64,000 bases of DNA from Pseudomonas sp. CAN1 (GCF_030462585.1 NZ_JASMRU010000001.1:108604-172603), one strand, 5' to 3'. Positions 8,477-17,912 are shown, numbered from the stretch's first letter. The notes: generated by a model from the sequence alone, not told the origin. Made by a program: numbers and translations.

Positions 8477-9391
8477 TTACAGGCGGCTGAACAGCGACAG
8501 GTCGTTGAGCTTCAGGTAGGTCTTCTGCGTCGCCTGCAGCGCCAGCTGGTAGGTGTTCAGGTCGATGCTCGCGCCGGCGTAGTCCAGCTGCGACAGCTCG
8601 CCGTTGATCTTCTGGTTCACCAGCGACACCTCCTCGTTGCTCGAATTGAGCATGGTCAGGGTGTTCTGCCGGCCGCCCAGCTCGGTGATGGCGCCGAGTA
8701 CGCCGTCGTGGGCGCTGTCGAGGCTGTCGATGGTCGCGGCGATCTGCGCGTGCACTGCCGGATCGGTGACGTCCAGCGCCGGGTCCTTGAGCATCTTCAC
8801 CGTGGCATGCAGCTGGTTGAGGAAGTCCATGTTGCTGCCGAACACGCCCAGCGCGGTGACGTTCTCTTCCACCTGCACGCCGTTGGCCACGGCGGCCTGG
8901 CGCGACTTGTCGTTGCCGGTGGCGACGTAGCTGTCGGTGAGCGGTTCGTAGGTCACCGCGGCGGTATCGCTGAGGGTACCGGAGAACAGGTAGCGGCCTT
9001 CCTCGTCGCGCACGTTGACGAAGCTGACGATGGTCTTCTCGATGTTCTCCAGCTCGCCGGCCATGGCGCCGAGGTCGGCACCGGTGTTGGAACCGTTGGC
9101 CGCCCAGAGCAGCAGATCGCGGGTGTTGAGCATCGCGTCGGAGGTCGCCTGCAGGTTGGTTTCCTGGGTCGACAGGTTGCCCGAGACGTTGCCGATGTTG
9201 GTGCGGTACTGCGCCAGGCTCGCCTCTTCTCGCTGGATACGCAGCATGCGCACGCTGGCGATGGGGTCGTCGGAGGGCTGGAGGATGCGCTGGCCGCTGG
9301 ACATCTGCTGCATCAGTTTGCCCAGGGCCGCCGAGTTGCTGTTCATCGAGCCGCCCATCAGCGCGGTGATCTGTGCGTTGGTAATGCGCAT
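8477..9391 (-). CDS. flgL: Flagellar hook-filament junction protein FlgL (lateral, LfgL)
   Basis: The 304-residue protein has the flagellin-like N-terminal D0 helix (MRITNAQI ... LGKLMQQMSSGQRILQPSDDP, then ASVRMLRIQREEASL) and a C-terminal helix ending in YLKLNDLSLFSRL. FlgL is the second junction protein (HAP3) between hook and filament. It is only 22 bases downstream of flgK. The length is short compared with polar FlgL proteins, as expected of the lateral system. The Ser-Gly-Gln-Arg-Ile and Pro-Ser-Asp-Asp-Pro blocks are the family hallmarks. Confidence 0.9.
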   Translation of the reverse strand: MRITNAQITALMGGSMNSNSAALGKLMQQMSSGQRILQPSDDPIASVRMLRIQREEASLAQYRTNIGNVSGNLSTQETNLQATSDAMLNTRDLLLWAANGSNTGADLGAMAGELENIEKTIVSFVNVRDEEGRYLFSGTLSDTAAVTYEPLTDSYVATGNDKSRQAAVANGVQVEENVTALGVFGSNMDFLNQLHATVKMLKDPALDVTDPAVHAQIAATIDSLDSAHDGVLGAITELGGRQNTLTMLNSSNEEVSLVNQKINGELSQLDYAGASIDLNTYQLALQATQKTYLKLNDLSLFSRL

Positions 9392-9413
9392 GGTGCTTTC
9401 CTTAGCCAGGGCC

Positions 9414-10781
9414 CTAGAAGGCCGCGAGCATCGAGTCGAACAGCTCCTTGGCGGTGCTGATGACTTTCATGTTGGCCTGGTAGGCCTGCTGGTAGGTGAT
9501 CAGGTTGACCGCCTCTTCATCCAGGCTCACCGCGCTGACGCTGTCGCGCTGCGCCTGGGCCTGGGTGGCCACGGTGGTGGCGGTCTTCTGGTCGGCCTGG
9601 TTCTGCCGGCTGGCGCTGGCGACCTTGCCGAGGAGGCCGGCGAAGGCGTCGTTGAGGGTCACCTGGCTGCCGTCGAGGGTGATCGACTGGCCCTTGAGAT
9701 CGAGCAGCGCCAGCAGGTTCACGTTGTTGCCGGACTCGCCCGCGGTGTCCGACAGCGCCAGCTCCTCGGGTTTCAGGTCGTTCACGCTGAGCATCGCCGT
9801 GGTGCTGCCGGCGTTGTAGGTGAGCAGCGCCTGGCCGGGGTTGCCGTCGAGGTCGAAGCCATTGGCCAGGGTGTCGTTGACCATCTGCGCGAACTGCCCG
9901 GCCATCTCGTGCAGGGCGGTCTGGTTCGGCCGCAGGGTGTCGTACTCGGTGTCGTACAGCGCGCCGAGGGAACCGCCCATGCCGTCCTGGCCCAGCGGAA
10001 AGCTGGTGCCGGCGAAGGTCAGGGCGATGGCCTGCTCGCCGCTGGCGGAGCGGCTGATCGCCAGTTGCCCGGCGGAGTTGCCGGCCACCAGCGGCTGGCC
10101 GTTGGCGAGGGAGACGGTGAGCGAACCGTCGGCCACTTCGTTGACGCGGATCGAGGCGTACTTGGAGAGGTCCTGCACCAGGCTTTCGCGGTGGTCGCGC
10201 AGCGCGGTGGTGTCGCCGCCGGAGGAGCCGACTTCGACGATCTGCTTGTTCAGCGCGGCGAGGTTGGACGTCAGGCCGTTGATCTCGCCGACCATGGAGC
10301 CGCGCTGTTCCTGCAGGGCGCGCAGCTGGCTGTCGATGTTGCCGGACAGGCCGTTGAAGCGCTGCGCGAGGTTCTTCGTCTCGTTGACGATCTGCTGGCG
10401 CAGGGCGACCGAGCCGGGCGTGGCGGTGGCCTCGCTGAGCGCGGCGAAGAAGTTGTCCAGTCCGACGCTGATGCTCGAACCGTCGCCGCCCATCAGGCCT
10501 TCCAGCGCGGAGAGGTACTGCTGGCCGCTGTCGTAGTAGCTCTGCTCAGTGGTGGCACGCCACAGCTGCTGGTTCTGGAAGTCGTTGGCCATGCGGCGGA
10601 TGCTGGTCACCGTCACGCCGCCACCGACGTTCAGACCACCCTCGCCGGCCAGCGAGGCGAGCACCGGGTTCAGCCGGCTGAAACCGGGGGTGTTGGCATT
10701 GGCGACGTTCTGGCCGGAGGTGGCCAGGGCGATCTGCGCCGCGCGCAGGCCGCTGTAGCCGATCTGGCTCAACATACTCAA
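9414..10781 (-). CDS. flgK: Flagellar hook-associated protein FlgK (lateral, LfgK)
   Basis: The 455-residue protein shows the FlgK/FlgE rod-hook N-terminus (YSGLRAAQIALATSGQNVAN, then NTPGFSRLNP) and the flagellar basal-body C-terminal helix (AVNLITYQQAYQANMKVISTAKELFDSML). FlgK (HAP1) joins the hook to FlgL and the filament. It is clearly shorter than polar FlgK of P. aeruginosa, lacking much of the central domain. The start is taken as the TTG at 10781, which overlaps the flgJ stop and has AGGAGA seven bases upstream; an ATG six bases inside (10775) is the alternative. Confidence 0.88.
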   Translation of the reverse strand: MSMLSQIGYSGLRAAQIALATSGQNVANANTPGFSRLNPVLASLAGEGGLNVGGGVTVTSIRRMANDFQNQQLWRATTEQSYYDSGQQYLSALEGLMGGDGSSISVGLDNFFAALSEATATPGSVALRQQIVNETKNLAQRFNGLSGNIDSQLRALQEQRGSMVGEINGLTSNLAALNKQIVEVGSSGGDTTALRDHRESLVQDLSKYASIRVNEVADGSLTVSLANGQPLVAGNSAGQLAISRSASGEQAIALTFAGTSFPLGQDGMGGSLGALYDTEYDTLRPNQTALHEMAGQFAQMVNDTLANGFDLDGNPGQALLTYNAGSTTAMLSVNDLKPEELALSDTAGESGNNVNLLALLDLKGQSITLDGSQVTLNDAFAGLLGKVASASRQNQADQKTATTVATQAQAQRDSVSAVSLDEEAVNLITYQQAYQANMKVISTAKELFDSMLAAF

Positions 10782-11818
10782 GAGACATTCTCCTTCGACT
10801 CAAGGCGGATCGGCTGGGCAAACGCCGCCGAGGCCGGTCGGGAAACAAATTCGGGCTGTTGTCCCTGATAGGCGACGGAATCCGCGTGGCGCTTAAATCC
10901 TTCCTGCGGGGCGTGCTTCAGACCGCTTGCCGGCGACAGGCCGCTGCCGGGAAGCTGCGCCGGCGCCTGGGCCTCGCGCACACGGCGCAACACGCCGAGG
11001 GTGTAGTCGCGGGTCTCATCAAAGGGAATGCTACGCACCCAGTCGGCCATGCCGATCTGCCCGCTGCGTGGGTCGCCGTTGTTCTTCAGCCACTCGTCCA
11101 CCTTGCCGGGGCCGGCGTTGTACGCGGCCAGGGCGAGCACATGCTGGCCGTCGTAGCGATCGAGCAGCTTGCCCAGGTAGGCGCTGCCCAGGGCCTTGTT
11201 GTAGGCCGGGTCGCTGGTCAGGCGCTGCTCGTCGTAGGGCAGGCCCAGCTCGCCGGCGACTTCGCGGGCGGTGTCGGGCATCAGCTGCATCAGGCCGCGC
11301 GCGCCCTTGGGCGAGACGGCAGACGCGTTGCCGCCGGATTCCTGGCCGATCACGCTGTCCACCAGGGTGCGGAAGCCCGCCGTGCCCTGCTGCCAGGCGT
11401 GGGCGAGGCGATCCACGCCACGCTGCCAGGTGTCCACCAGCGGGTTGCGGCTGGAGACCGAGTGCCGGCGCAGCGCCTCGCCGCTGTCGGCGAGCGCCAC
11501 CGGTTCAGAGGTGTCGGTCGGTTCAGCGGAGAGCTGGCGCACCAGCAGGTCGGCGATGCCGGTCTGCTTGCGTGAGGCGAGGTGCTCGGCCAGCGCCTCA
11601 TCGTAGAAGTCGCGCATGGTGTCGAGGTCGCGGCTGCGCAGCGGGCTGCCTGCGGAGAGCACGTCGCCGGCCTTGCGCATCTGCTTGAGGATCTGTTGCA
11701 GGAACATCGCCTCGAACTGCTCGGAGGCCGCCTGCAACTGCTCGCGGCGCACCTGCTCGGGCGACTCGCCGGGCTGGCCGCTCGGCACGATGGGACGGTT
11801 GAGCGAGGTGATGCTCAT
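10778..11818 (-). CDS. flgJ: Flagellar rod-capping protein FlgJ with SLT-type transglycosylase domain (lateral, LfgJ)
   Basis: The 346-residue protein joins a rod-binding domain at about residues 25-98 (ASEQFEAMFLQQILKQMRKAG, then LADLLVRQL-like end) to a C-terminal soluble lytic transglycosylase-like domain at about 150-270. Visible SLT motifs are the catalytic Glu160 in IGQESGGN, GLMQLMP at about 175-181 and AYNAGPG at about 232-238. FlgJ caps the growing rod and opens peptidoglycan for it. In Salmonella and P. aeruginosa the hydrolase half is a glucosaminidase-type (GH73) domain, so this is a different enzyme fused to the same cap. Its stop overlaps the flgK start, and its start overlaps the flgI stop by one base. 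Confidence 0.9.
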   Translation of the reverse strand: MSITSLNRPIVPSGQPGESPEQVRREQLQAASEQFEAMFLQQILKQMRKAGDVLSAGSPLRSRDLDTMRDFYDEALAEHLASRKQTGIADLLVRQLSAEPTDTSEPVALADSGEALRRHSVSSRNPLVDTWQRGVDRLAHAWQQGTAGFRTLVDSVIGQESGGNASAVSPKGARGLMQLMPDTAREVAGELGLPYDEQRLTSDPAYNKALGSAYLGKLLDRYDGQHVLALAAYNAGPGKVDEWLKNNGDPRSGQIGMADWVRSIPFDETRDYTLGVLRRVREAQAPAQLPGSGLSPASGLKHAPQEGFKRHADSVAYQGQQPEFVSRPASAAFAQPIRLESKENVS

Positions 11819-12921
11819 CAGATCACCACCAGCTCGGCGTTCAGCGCACCGGCCTGCTCCAGCGCCTGGAGGATGCTCATCACGTCATCCGGCGTCGCGC
11901 CCAGGCTGTTCACCGTGTTGATGATGCTCTCCAGGCTGGTGCCCTCGGGCCACTTGAACATCGGCTTCTTGTCCTGGCTGACCGAGACGTCCGACTGCGG
12001 GGTGACCGCCGTGGTGCCGTTGGAGAAGGGTCCCGGCTGGCTGACCTGGGGGTTCTCGCTGATGGTCACGGTGAGCGTGCCATGGGCGACGGCGGCGGCC
12101 TTCACGCGCACGCCCTGGCCGACCACCACGGTGCCGGTGCGGCTGTTGAACACCACCTTGGGCCGGGTGCGGCCTTCCTGCACTTCCATGCCTTCGAGCA
12201 TGGCCATGAAACTGGTGCGCTGGGCCAGGCTGACCGGCGCGCGCACCGACACCTTGGTGCCGTCCAGCGCGGTGGCGGTGCCGGAGCCGAAGCGTTCGTT
12301 GACCGCGTTCATCACCTGGGTGGAAGTCTGGAAGCTCGGCTTGCGCACGTTGAGCATCACGTCCGGGCGCTGGGCGAAATCGCTGGGGATCATCCGCTCG
12401 ATGGTCGCGCCATTGGGGATCAGGCCGCTGTTGGCGCTGTTGATCGACACGCTGGAACCGCTCTGCCCCTGCGCATGCAGGCCGCCGACGACAAGGTTGC
12501 CCTGGGCCAGCGCATAGACTTCGCCGTCCACGCCCTGCAGCGGCGTCATCAGCAGCAGGCCGCCGCGCAGGCTCTTGGCGTCGCCCAGCGAGGAGACGGT
12601 GACGTCGATGGTCTGCCCCGCGCTGTACGACGGCGGCACGCTGGCGGTGACGCTGACCGCGGCGACATTCTTCAGCTTCGGGTCGACGTTCGGCGGCAGG
12701 TTCACGCCGAACTGCTTGAGCATGTTGGCCACCGACTGGTTGGTGAACTTCACCTGGTTCTTGTCACCGGTGCCGTCGAGGCCGACGACCAGGCCGTAGC
12801 CGATCAGCTGGTTCTCGCGCACGCCTTCGATGTCGACCAGGTCCAGCAGCGGAATGGCCAGCGCCTCGGCCTGCCAGGACAGGCAGAGCAATGCCAGCAG
12901 GCGGGAAAGATTTCTACGCAT
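11818..12921 (-). CDS. flgI: Flagellar P-ring protein FlgI (lateral, LfgI)
   Basis: The product of 367 residues has a cleavable signal peptide ([22 protein letters not shown]) followed by the conserved FlgI start ([30 protein letters not shown]) and C-terminus ([20 protein letters not shown]). FlgI forms the periplasmic ring around the rod in peptidoglycan. I start at the ATG at 12921; an in-frame ATG at 12936 would add five residues and cannot be excluded, since neither has a clear ribosome-binding site. It lies between flgH and flgJ, in the usual order. Confidence 0.92.
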   Translation of the reverse strand: MRRNLSRLLALLCLSWQAEALAIPLLDLVDIEGVRENQLIGYGLVVGLDGTGDKNQVKFTNQSVANMLKQFGVNLPPNVDPKLKNVAAVSVTASVPPSYSAGQTIDVTVSSLGDAKSLRGGLLLMTPLQGVDGEVYALAQGNLVVGGLHAQGQSGSSVSINSANSGLIPNGATIERMIPSDFAQRPDVMLNVRKPSFQTSTQVMNAVNERFGSGTATALDGTKVSVRAPVSLAQRTSFMAMLEGMEVQEGRTRPKVVFNSRTGTVVVGQGVRVKAAAVAHGTLTVTISENPQVSQPGPFSNGTTAVTPQSDVSVSQDKKPMFKWPEGTSLESIINTVNSLGATPDDVMSILQALEQAGALNAELVVI

Positions 12922-12951
12922 GAGCGTTCTACACATGGACGGCGCGCCTGC

Positions 12952-13614
12952 TTACATCGGGAACAGCGGATGGGTGAAGAAGCGCGTCAGCCAGCCGGCC
13001 GAGTTGCTGTCGTTGAGCACGCCGCGCCCGGCGTAGGAAATCTTGGCGTTGGCGACGTTCTGCGAGGACACCTGGTTGGAGCGGTTGATGTCGTCGATGC
13101 GCACAAGGCCGGTAAGGCGGATGAACTCGTCGCCCTGGTTCAGGCGCAGGGATTTCTCGCCCTTCACCAGCAGCACGCCGCCGGGCAGTACCTTGTGCAC
13201 GGTCACCGCAATGGAGCCGGAGAGGGTGTTCTGCTGCGAGCTCTTCGCCGAGCCGGTGAAGTCGCGGTTGGCCGTGGCGGAGGTCTCCAGGCCGCCGTAT
13301 TCCTTGGTCAGGATGGTCGGCACTGGCACGTCGAGGCTGGACTGCTTGCCGAAGCTGGTGCCTGCGCTCTTGCTCGACTGGGTGGACTCGCTGAGCACCA
13401 CGGTGACGATGTCGCCGACGCCGATGGCGCGCTTGTCGCGCAGCAGCGAGCCGCCGTAGCCGGAACGGAACAGGCCGCCACTGCTGGGCGGCGGCTGGCT
13501 GTAGTCCAGTTCAGGGGGCTGGTAGGCCGAGGAGTCCTCGTCCGGCAGCATCTCGTCGAAACTCTGGCAGCCAGCGAGCAGCGCCAGGGCGAGCAGCAGG
13601 GCAAGGCGCGTCAT
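12952..13614 (-). CDS. flgH: Flagellar L-ring lipoprotein FlgH (lateral, LfgH)
   Basis: The 220-residue protein has a lipoprotein signal ending in LLAGC (Cys16), and FlgH blocks such as RDKRAIGVGDIVTVVLSEST and GVLLVKGEKSLRLNQGDEFIRLTGLVR. FlgH makes the outer-membrane ring of the basal body. Its stop is 15 to 30 bases upstream of flgI, and flgG ends 2 bases before its ATG. Length is normal for the family. Confidence 0.93.
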   Translation of the reverse strand: MTRLALLLALALLAGCQSFDEMLPDEDSSAYQPPELDYSQPPPSSGGLFRSGYGGSLLRDKRAIGVGDIVTVVLSESTQSSKSAGTSFGKQSSLDVPVPTILTKEYGGLETSATANRDFTGSAKSSQQNTLSGSIAVTVHKVLPGGVLLVKGEKSLRLNQGDEFIRLTGLVRIDDINRSNQVSSQNVANAKISYAGRGVLNDSNSAGWLTRFFTHPLFPM

Positions 13615-13616
13615 CG

Positions 13617-14402
13617 TCAGACCGTTTGGTTGAGGAACTGCTGCATGCCCGACGCGGCGTCGAGCACCTTGGCGTTGGCTTCGTAGGCGCGCTGGATGGC
13701 GATCATGTTCACCATCGCTTCCACCACCTGCACGTTGGAGCCTTCCAGCACGCCCTGCTTGAGGGTGCCCAGGCCTTCCTCGCCCGGCGTGCCTTCCTGC
13801 GGCTCGCCGCTGGCGGCGGTTTCCTTGTAGAGGTTGCCGCCGATGGCTTCCAGGCCCGCCGGGTTGGTGAAGTTGACCAGGGTGATCTGGCCCAGCTCGG
13901 TGGGCAGGGTCTCGCCCGGCAGCACGGCGGTGACAATGCCGTCGCTGCCGACGGTGAAGCGGCTGGCGCCGGCCGGCACTTCGATGTTCGGCGTCAGCGG
14001 CAGGCCCTGGGCGTTGACCACGATGCCTTCGTTGTTCAGCTGCAGCTGGCCGTTCTCGGTGTAGTAGGTGTCGCCGTTGGGCGCCTCGACCTGGAAGAAG
14101 CCGCTGCCGACGATGGCCAGGTCCATGGGCTGGCCGGTGGTCTGCATGCTGCCTTCGGTGAACACCTTCTGCGTGCCGACGACGCGCACGCCGCTGCCCA
14201 GCTGGATACCCGAGGGCACGGTGTTGACCTGGTCAGCCTGGGCGCCGGGTTGCAGTTGCACCTGGTAGAACAGGTCCTCGAACACCGCGCGGTCGCTCTT
14301 GAAGCCGACGGTGTTCACGTTGGCCAGGTTGTTGGCCACGGTGGACATCGCGGTGTCCTGGGCTGCCAGGCCGGTCTTGCTGACCCAAAGTGCCGAACTC
14401 AT
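13617..14402 (-). CDS. flgG: Flagellar distal rod protein FlgG (lateral, LfgG)
   Basis: The 261-residue protein carries the basal-body rod motif near the N-terminus (TVANNLANVNTVGFKSDRAVFEDLFYQ) and the matching C-terminal helix (VQVVEAMVNMIAIQRAYEANAKVLDAASGM). FlgG forms the distal rod that crosses the P and L rings. This is its usual length and its usual place between flgF and flgH. Confidence 0.95.
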   Translation of the reverse strand: MSSALWVSKTGLAAQDTAMSTVANNLANVNTVGFKSDRAVFEDLFYQVQLQPGAQADQVNTVPSGIQLGSGVRVVGTQKVFTEGSMQTTGQPMDLAIVGSGFFQVEAPNGDTYYTENGQLQLNNEGIVVNAQGLPLTPNIEVPAGASRFTVGSDGIVTAVLPGETLPTELGQITLVNFTNPAGLEAIGGNLYKETAASGEPQEGTPGEEGLGTLKQGVLEGSNVQVVEAMVNMIAIQRAYEANAKVLDAASGMQQFLNQTV

Positions 14403-14429
14403 GTTGTGCTCCTGTCTGCGCGCCGCGCG

Positions 14430-15158
14430 TTAGCCGCCACGGATCATGCGGTCGCCGGCCTCGGCAAGGTCCGAGGCGGCCTTCATCATCTTCACCTGGG
14501 TCTCGAAGCGCCGGTTCAGGCTCATGGTCCCCACCAGCTGGTCGATGGCCGAGACGTTGCTCTGCTCCAGGTGCCCGGAGACCAGGCGCACGTCCTCGCT
14601 GGCAGCGACGTTCTGGCCGTCCTTGCTCACCAGCAGGCCCTGGGCGTTCTTGGTCAGCGACGCGGCCGGCGCGTCCACCAGCTTCAGTCGGTCGACGTCG
14701 GTCATCATGAAATCGCCGCGCGGCATCACCGAGACGGTGCCGTCACTGCCGATGGCGATGGCGTCGTATTCGGGCAGGGTGATCGGGCCGCCCTCGCCGA
14801 GCACGGCGCGGCCGTTGATCATCAGCTGGCGGTCGGCGTCGATCTCCAGGTTGCCCTGGCGCGTGTACGCCTCGCCGTTGCCGCTCTGCACGGCGAGCAG
14901 CCCATTGCCCTGGATCGCGACATCGAGGTCGCGGCCGGTGGCCATCAGGGTGCCGGCGCTCATGTCCACGCCGCTGCTCTCGATGCGCGCGAGGTGGCGG
15001 CTGTCATAGCCGGCGCCGCTCAGGTCGACGGCAGTGGCGTGTTCCAGGTCGGCGCGAAAGCCGGGGGTGTTGACGTTGGCCAGGTTGTTCGCGCGGATGT
15101 CCAGGGCGGACATGCTGCGACTGGCCGCCGTCATCGCGGTATAGCCGAGACGATCCAT
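14430..15158 (-). CDS. flgF: Flagellar proximal rod protein FlgF (lateral, LfgF)
   Basis: The 242-residue protein starts MDRLGYTAMTAASRSMSALD and contains the rod motif NNLANVNTPGFRADLEHA and a C-terminal LVGTMSLNRRFETQVKMMK helix. These identify FlgF, a proximal rod subunit. It is 27 bases from flgG and 9 bases from flgE, within the single minus-strand flgBCDEFGHIJKL block. Confidence 0.93.
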   Translation of the reverse strand: MDRLGYTAMTAASRSMSALDIRANNLANVNTPGFRADLEHATAVDLSGAGYDSRHLARIESSGVDMSAGTLMATGRDLDVAIQGNGLLAVQSGNGEAYTRQGNLEIDADRQLMINGRAVLGEGGPITLPEYDAIAIGSDGTVSVMPRGDFMMTDVDRLKLVDAPAASLTKNAQGLLVSKDGQNVAASEDVRLVSGHLEQSNVSAIDQLVGTMSLNRRFETQVKMMKAASDLAEAGDRMIRGG

Positions 15159-15167
15159 GGGGCTTCC

Positions 15168-16355
15168 TTAGATGGCCGAGAACAGCACCTGGGTGAGTTC
15201 CTTGTCGGTGGTCATCACCTTGGTGTTCGCCTGGTAGTTGCGCTGGCCTTCCATAAGGCCCACCAGTTGCTGGGTGATATCGACGTTGGAGCCTTCCAGG
15301 TTGCCCGCCGAGAGCGAGCCGAACTGGCCGATGCCGGGCACGCCGATCAGCGCGGCGCCGGAGGCGGAGGTCTCGGTCCAGGCGGTGCCGCTCTGGTTCT
15401 GCAGGCCGCCGCTGTTGACGAAATTGGCCAGGGCCACCTGGCCCTGCAGCATGCGCTGGCCGTTGCTGTAGTTGACGTAGACCTTGCCGTCGTTCTCAAC
15501 CGCGATGCCCGTCTGCTCGCCGGCGGCGTAGCCGGTGGTGCGGTTGGTGGTGACGACGAAGTCCGAGCCGTACTGGCTGGTACCGGTGTAGTCCAGGGAG
15601 ATGTTCATCGGATCGACGCCCGGCAGGTTGAAGCCCACCGGCACCGAGGCGATCGGCGAGGACAGCGAGCCGTCCGGGGCGAAGGTCAGCGCCTGGGTAG
15701 CGCCGACGGCATTGCCGTCCACCGCGTAGTGCGCGTCCCAGGTGTTGGTGCCGGTCAGCACGAAGTACTGGGTCAGGGTGTGTTCCTTGCCCTGGGAGTC
15801 GTAGATCTTGCTGGTGTAGGTGGAGTTGTAGGTCTCCACCTTCTGCGGGTCGAACGGCGAGACGCTCGGCACCTTCTCGTTGGAGTCGAGGTTGGCGACG
15901 AACTCCAGCTTGTCGGTGGCCTTGGCCGGCAGGTTGGCGGTCTTCACCTGCAGGTCGGAAACGGTGCCCACCAGCAGGTTGCCGGCGGCGTCGGTCGGGT
16001 AGCCCTGCAGGCGCTGGCCGGTGGCGTTGATCAGGTAGTTGGCGTTGTCCTGGCTGAACACGCCGGCGCGAGTGTACTGGGTGTCACCGTTGCCGCTCTT
16101 GACCACGAAGAAACCGCCGCCGGAGATAGCCAGGTCCAGCGCACGGTTGGTGGACACCAGCGAACCGCCCTGGCTGATGCTCTGGGTGGTGCCGGCGACT
16201 TCCACGCCCATGCCCTTGCTGTCGGCGTATACGCTGCCGAACTCGGTGCGCGAGGACTTGAAGCCGACGGTGCCGGAGTTGGCGATGTTGTTGCTGATGG
16301 TGTCCAGCTGCTGGGTGACGGCGTTCAGGCCGCTCAGGGCGATGTTGAAGCTCAT
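15168..16355 (-). CDS. flgE: Flagellar hook protein FlgE (lateral, LfgE)
   Basis: The 395-residue hook subunit begins MSFNIALSGLNAVTQQLDTI, followed by SNNIANSGTVGFKSSRTEF, and ends with a LEGSNVDITQQLVGLMEGQR helix and a YQANTKVMTTDKELTQVL tail. It polymerises into the universal joint between rod and filament; its length is in the normal range. It lies 38 bases after flgD, whose product scaffolds hook growth. Confidence 0.95.
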   Translation of the reverse strand: MSFNIALSGLNAVTQQLDTISNNIANSGTVGFKSSRTEFGSVYADSKGMGVEVAGTTQSISQGGSLVSTNRALDLAISGGGFFVVKSGNGDTQYTRAGVFSQDNANYLINATGQRLQGYPTDAAGNLLVGTVSDLQVKTANLPAKATDKLEFVANLDSNEKVPSVSPFDPQKVETYNSTYTSKIYDSQGKEHTLTQYFVLTGTNTWDAHYAVDGNAVGATQALTFAPDGSLSSPIASVPVGFNLPGVDPMNISLDYTGTSQYGSDFVVTTNRTTGYAAGEQTGIAVENDGKVYVNYSNGQRMLQGQVALANFVNSGGLQNQSGTAWTETSASGAALIGVPGIGQFGSLSAGNLEGSNVDITQQLVGLMEGQRNYQANTKVMTTDKELTQVLFSAI

Positions 16356-16393
16356 GGCGTTAGCTCATCCTGGGAGAGGGGGGAAACAGGCGC

Positions 16394-17062
16394 TCAGGCG
16401 GCCTGTCCCTGACTGAATTCGACGATCTTGTAGAAGGGCACCGAACCTGCACCCTCGACTTCCAGCACCGGGCCGTCGGCGCTGACGCGGACGTTGTGCA
16501 CCAGCCCGGAAACCTCGATGCCCGGCGTCTCGCCGCTTTCGGTCTTGACCGCCAGGCTGTACTTGCCGGGCTTCAGGCCGAGCGCTTGCGGGTCCACGGT
16601 GAAGGGCACGGCACCGGCTTCCTGCGGGCCGAGGGCGATGTCGGTACGCACGCCATTGGCGTCGGTGAGCTGCAACACGGTAGTGGCCGAGGCATGCTCC
16701 AGGGTGACCTGCCCGCTGACCTTGTCGCCGTCCAGCTGCAGGCTGTCGGCGCTGACCTTCACTTCCTGCCCGACCAGGCCGGCGGCGGTGAGGGTCTGCA
16801 GGTTGTCCATCAGCACCAGGTTGTTCTGCTGCAGGGTGGTCATGTTCTGCATGCTCTTGACCTGCGCCATGGCCGAGTACTGGTTGATGAACTCGGTGCT
16901 GTCCACCGGCTTGGTCGGGTCCTGGTATTGCACCTGGGCGACCAGCAGGGTGATGAAGCTGTTCTCCATGTCGGTCATCTCGCCGAGATTCACCGCCTGC
17001 TTGGGCGTATCCGACGAGGTGCCGCTGGTAGTGGTGCTGGTGTCGTTGTTGACCGTGCTCAT
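16394..17062 (-). CDS. flgD: Flagellar hook-capping scaffold FlgD (lateral, LfgD)
   Basis: The 222-residue protein has a Ser/Thr-rich N-terminus, the FlgD core (MENSFITLLVAQVQYQDPTK, then STEFINQYSAMAQVKSMQNM) and a C-terminal Tudor/FlgD-Ig like region with KPGKYSLAVKTESGE. FlgD caps the growing hook. Its start overlaps the flgC stop by one base. Confidence 0.93.
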   Translation of the reverse strand: MSTVNNDTSTTTSGTSSDTPKQAVNLGEMTDMENSFITLLVAQVQYQDPTKPVDSTEFINQYSAMAQVKSMQNMTTLQQNNLVLMDNLQTLTAAGLVGQEVKVSADSLQLDGDKVSGQVTLEHASATTVLQLTDANGVRTDIALGPQEAGAVPFTVDPQALGLKPGKYSLAVKTESGETPGIEVSGLVHNVRVSADGPVLEVEGAGSVPFYKIVEFSQGQAA

Positions 17063-17490
17063 CAGGCGTCTCCCAGTTTCAGCAGGCTGGACTGCATGCT
17101 CTTCACGCGGTTGAGCACTTCCACGCCGGTCTCGAAGCTGCGGGTGGCGGACATCATGTCGGTCATCTCTTCGATCTCGTTGACGTCGGGGTAGTAGACG
17201 TAGCCGGTGGTGTCGGCCAGCGGGCTGCCGGGCTCGTAGCGGCGTTGTGGCGCGCGACCGGAAGTCACCACGTCGAGCACCTGCACGTGGGCGCCGCCCA
17301 TGCCGGCGCCGCGGGTGAGCTGGTCGTTCTCGTAGACGGCGGCGAACATCGGCTTGCGCGCCTGGTACACGGCGTCCGGGCTGTTGGCGGCGGAATCGGC
17401 GTTGGCCAGGTTGCTGGCCACGGTGTTCAGGCGCACGGTCTGCGCGTTCATCGACGAGCCGGCGATGCGGTAGATGGAATCGAATGCCAT
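17062..17490 (-). CDS. flgC: Flagellar proximal rod protein FlgC (lateral, LfgC)
   Basis: The 142-residue rod protein has the family N-terminus (MAFDSIYRIAGSSMNAQTVR ... VASNLANADSAANSPDAVYQARKP) and C-terminus (VNEIEEMTDMMSATRSFETGVEVLNRVKS). FlgC builds the proximal rod with FlgB. It sits 4 bases after flgB and overlaps flgD, as is usual. Confidence 0.95.
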   Translation of the reverse strand: MAFDSIYRIAGSSMNAQTVRLNTVASNLANADSAANSPDAVYQARKPMFAAVYENDQLTRGAGMGGAHVQVLDVVTSGRAPQRRYEPGSPLADTTGYVYYPDVNEIEEMTDMMSATRSFETGVEVLNRVKSMQSSLLKLGDA

Positions 17491-17494
17491 GGCG

Positions 17495-17860
17495 TCAGCG
17501 TCCTTCGATGGCCTGCTTGAGGCCGCGGAATTTCATGGTCAGGAAGGTCAGGCTGGTCTGGAAGTCCATCGCGTTGCGCGAGAACTCCGCCTGCTCGGTG
17601 GCCAGCTCCACGCTGTTGCCGTCCTGGGAAGGCTGGTTGGGGATGCGGTACTTCAGGTCCGGGCGAGCAGCACTGGTGCTGGCCAGCAGCACGCTGGAGC
17701 TGTCCTGGCGCTGCATCTCGGCGGCGAAGTCGATATCCCGCGCCTTGAAGCCGGGGGTGTCTTCGTTGGCCAGGTTGGAGGCGAGGATTTCGCTGCGCTG
17801 CATGTGCAGCGAGAGGGCTCTCTCATGGATACCCAGGGTCTCGTCAAACCGTATACTCAT
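17495..17860 (-). CDS. flgB: Flagellar proximal rod protein FlgB (lateral, LfgB)
   Basis: With the ATG at 17860 the product has 121 residues and begins MSIRFDETLGIHERALSLHM, followed by the rod motif ILASNLANEDTPGFKARDID and the end EQAEFSRNAMDFQTSLTFLT. The open frame starts earlier, but a sigma-54 promoter at 17913-17928 puts the transcript start near 17902, which excludes the most distal starts and leaves about 42 bases of leader containing a GGGAGCGGG ribosome-binding region. It is the first gene of the operon that runs on to lafW. flgA is divergent. Confidence 0.92.
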   Translation of the reverse strand: MSIRFDETLGIHERALSLHMQRSEILASNLANEDTPGFKARDIDFAAEMQRQDSSSVLLASTSAARPDLKYRIPNQPSQDGNSVELATEQAEFSRNAMDFQTSLTFLTMKFRGLKQAIEGR

Positions 17861-17912
17861 CCGCGCCACCCGCTCCCGTCGTTCAGCCATTGTTTGCCGT
17901 TCGCAGCGACAG

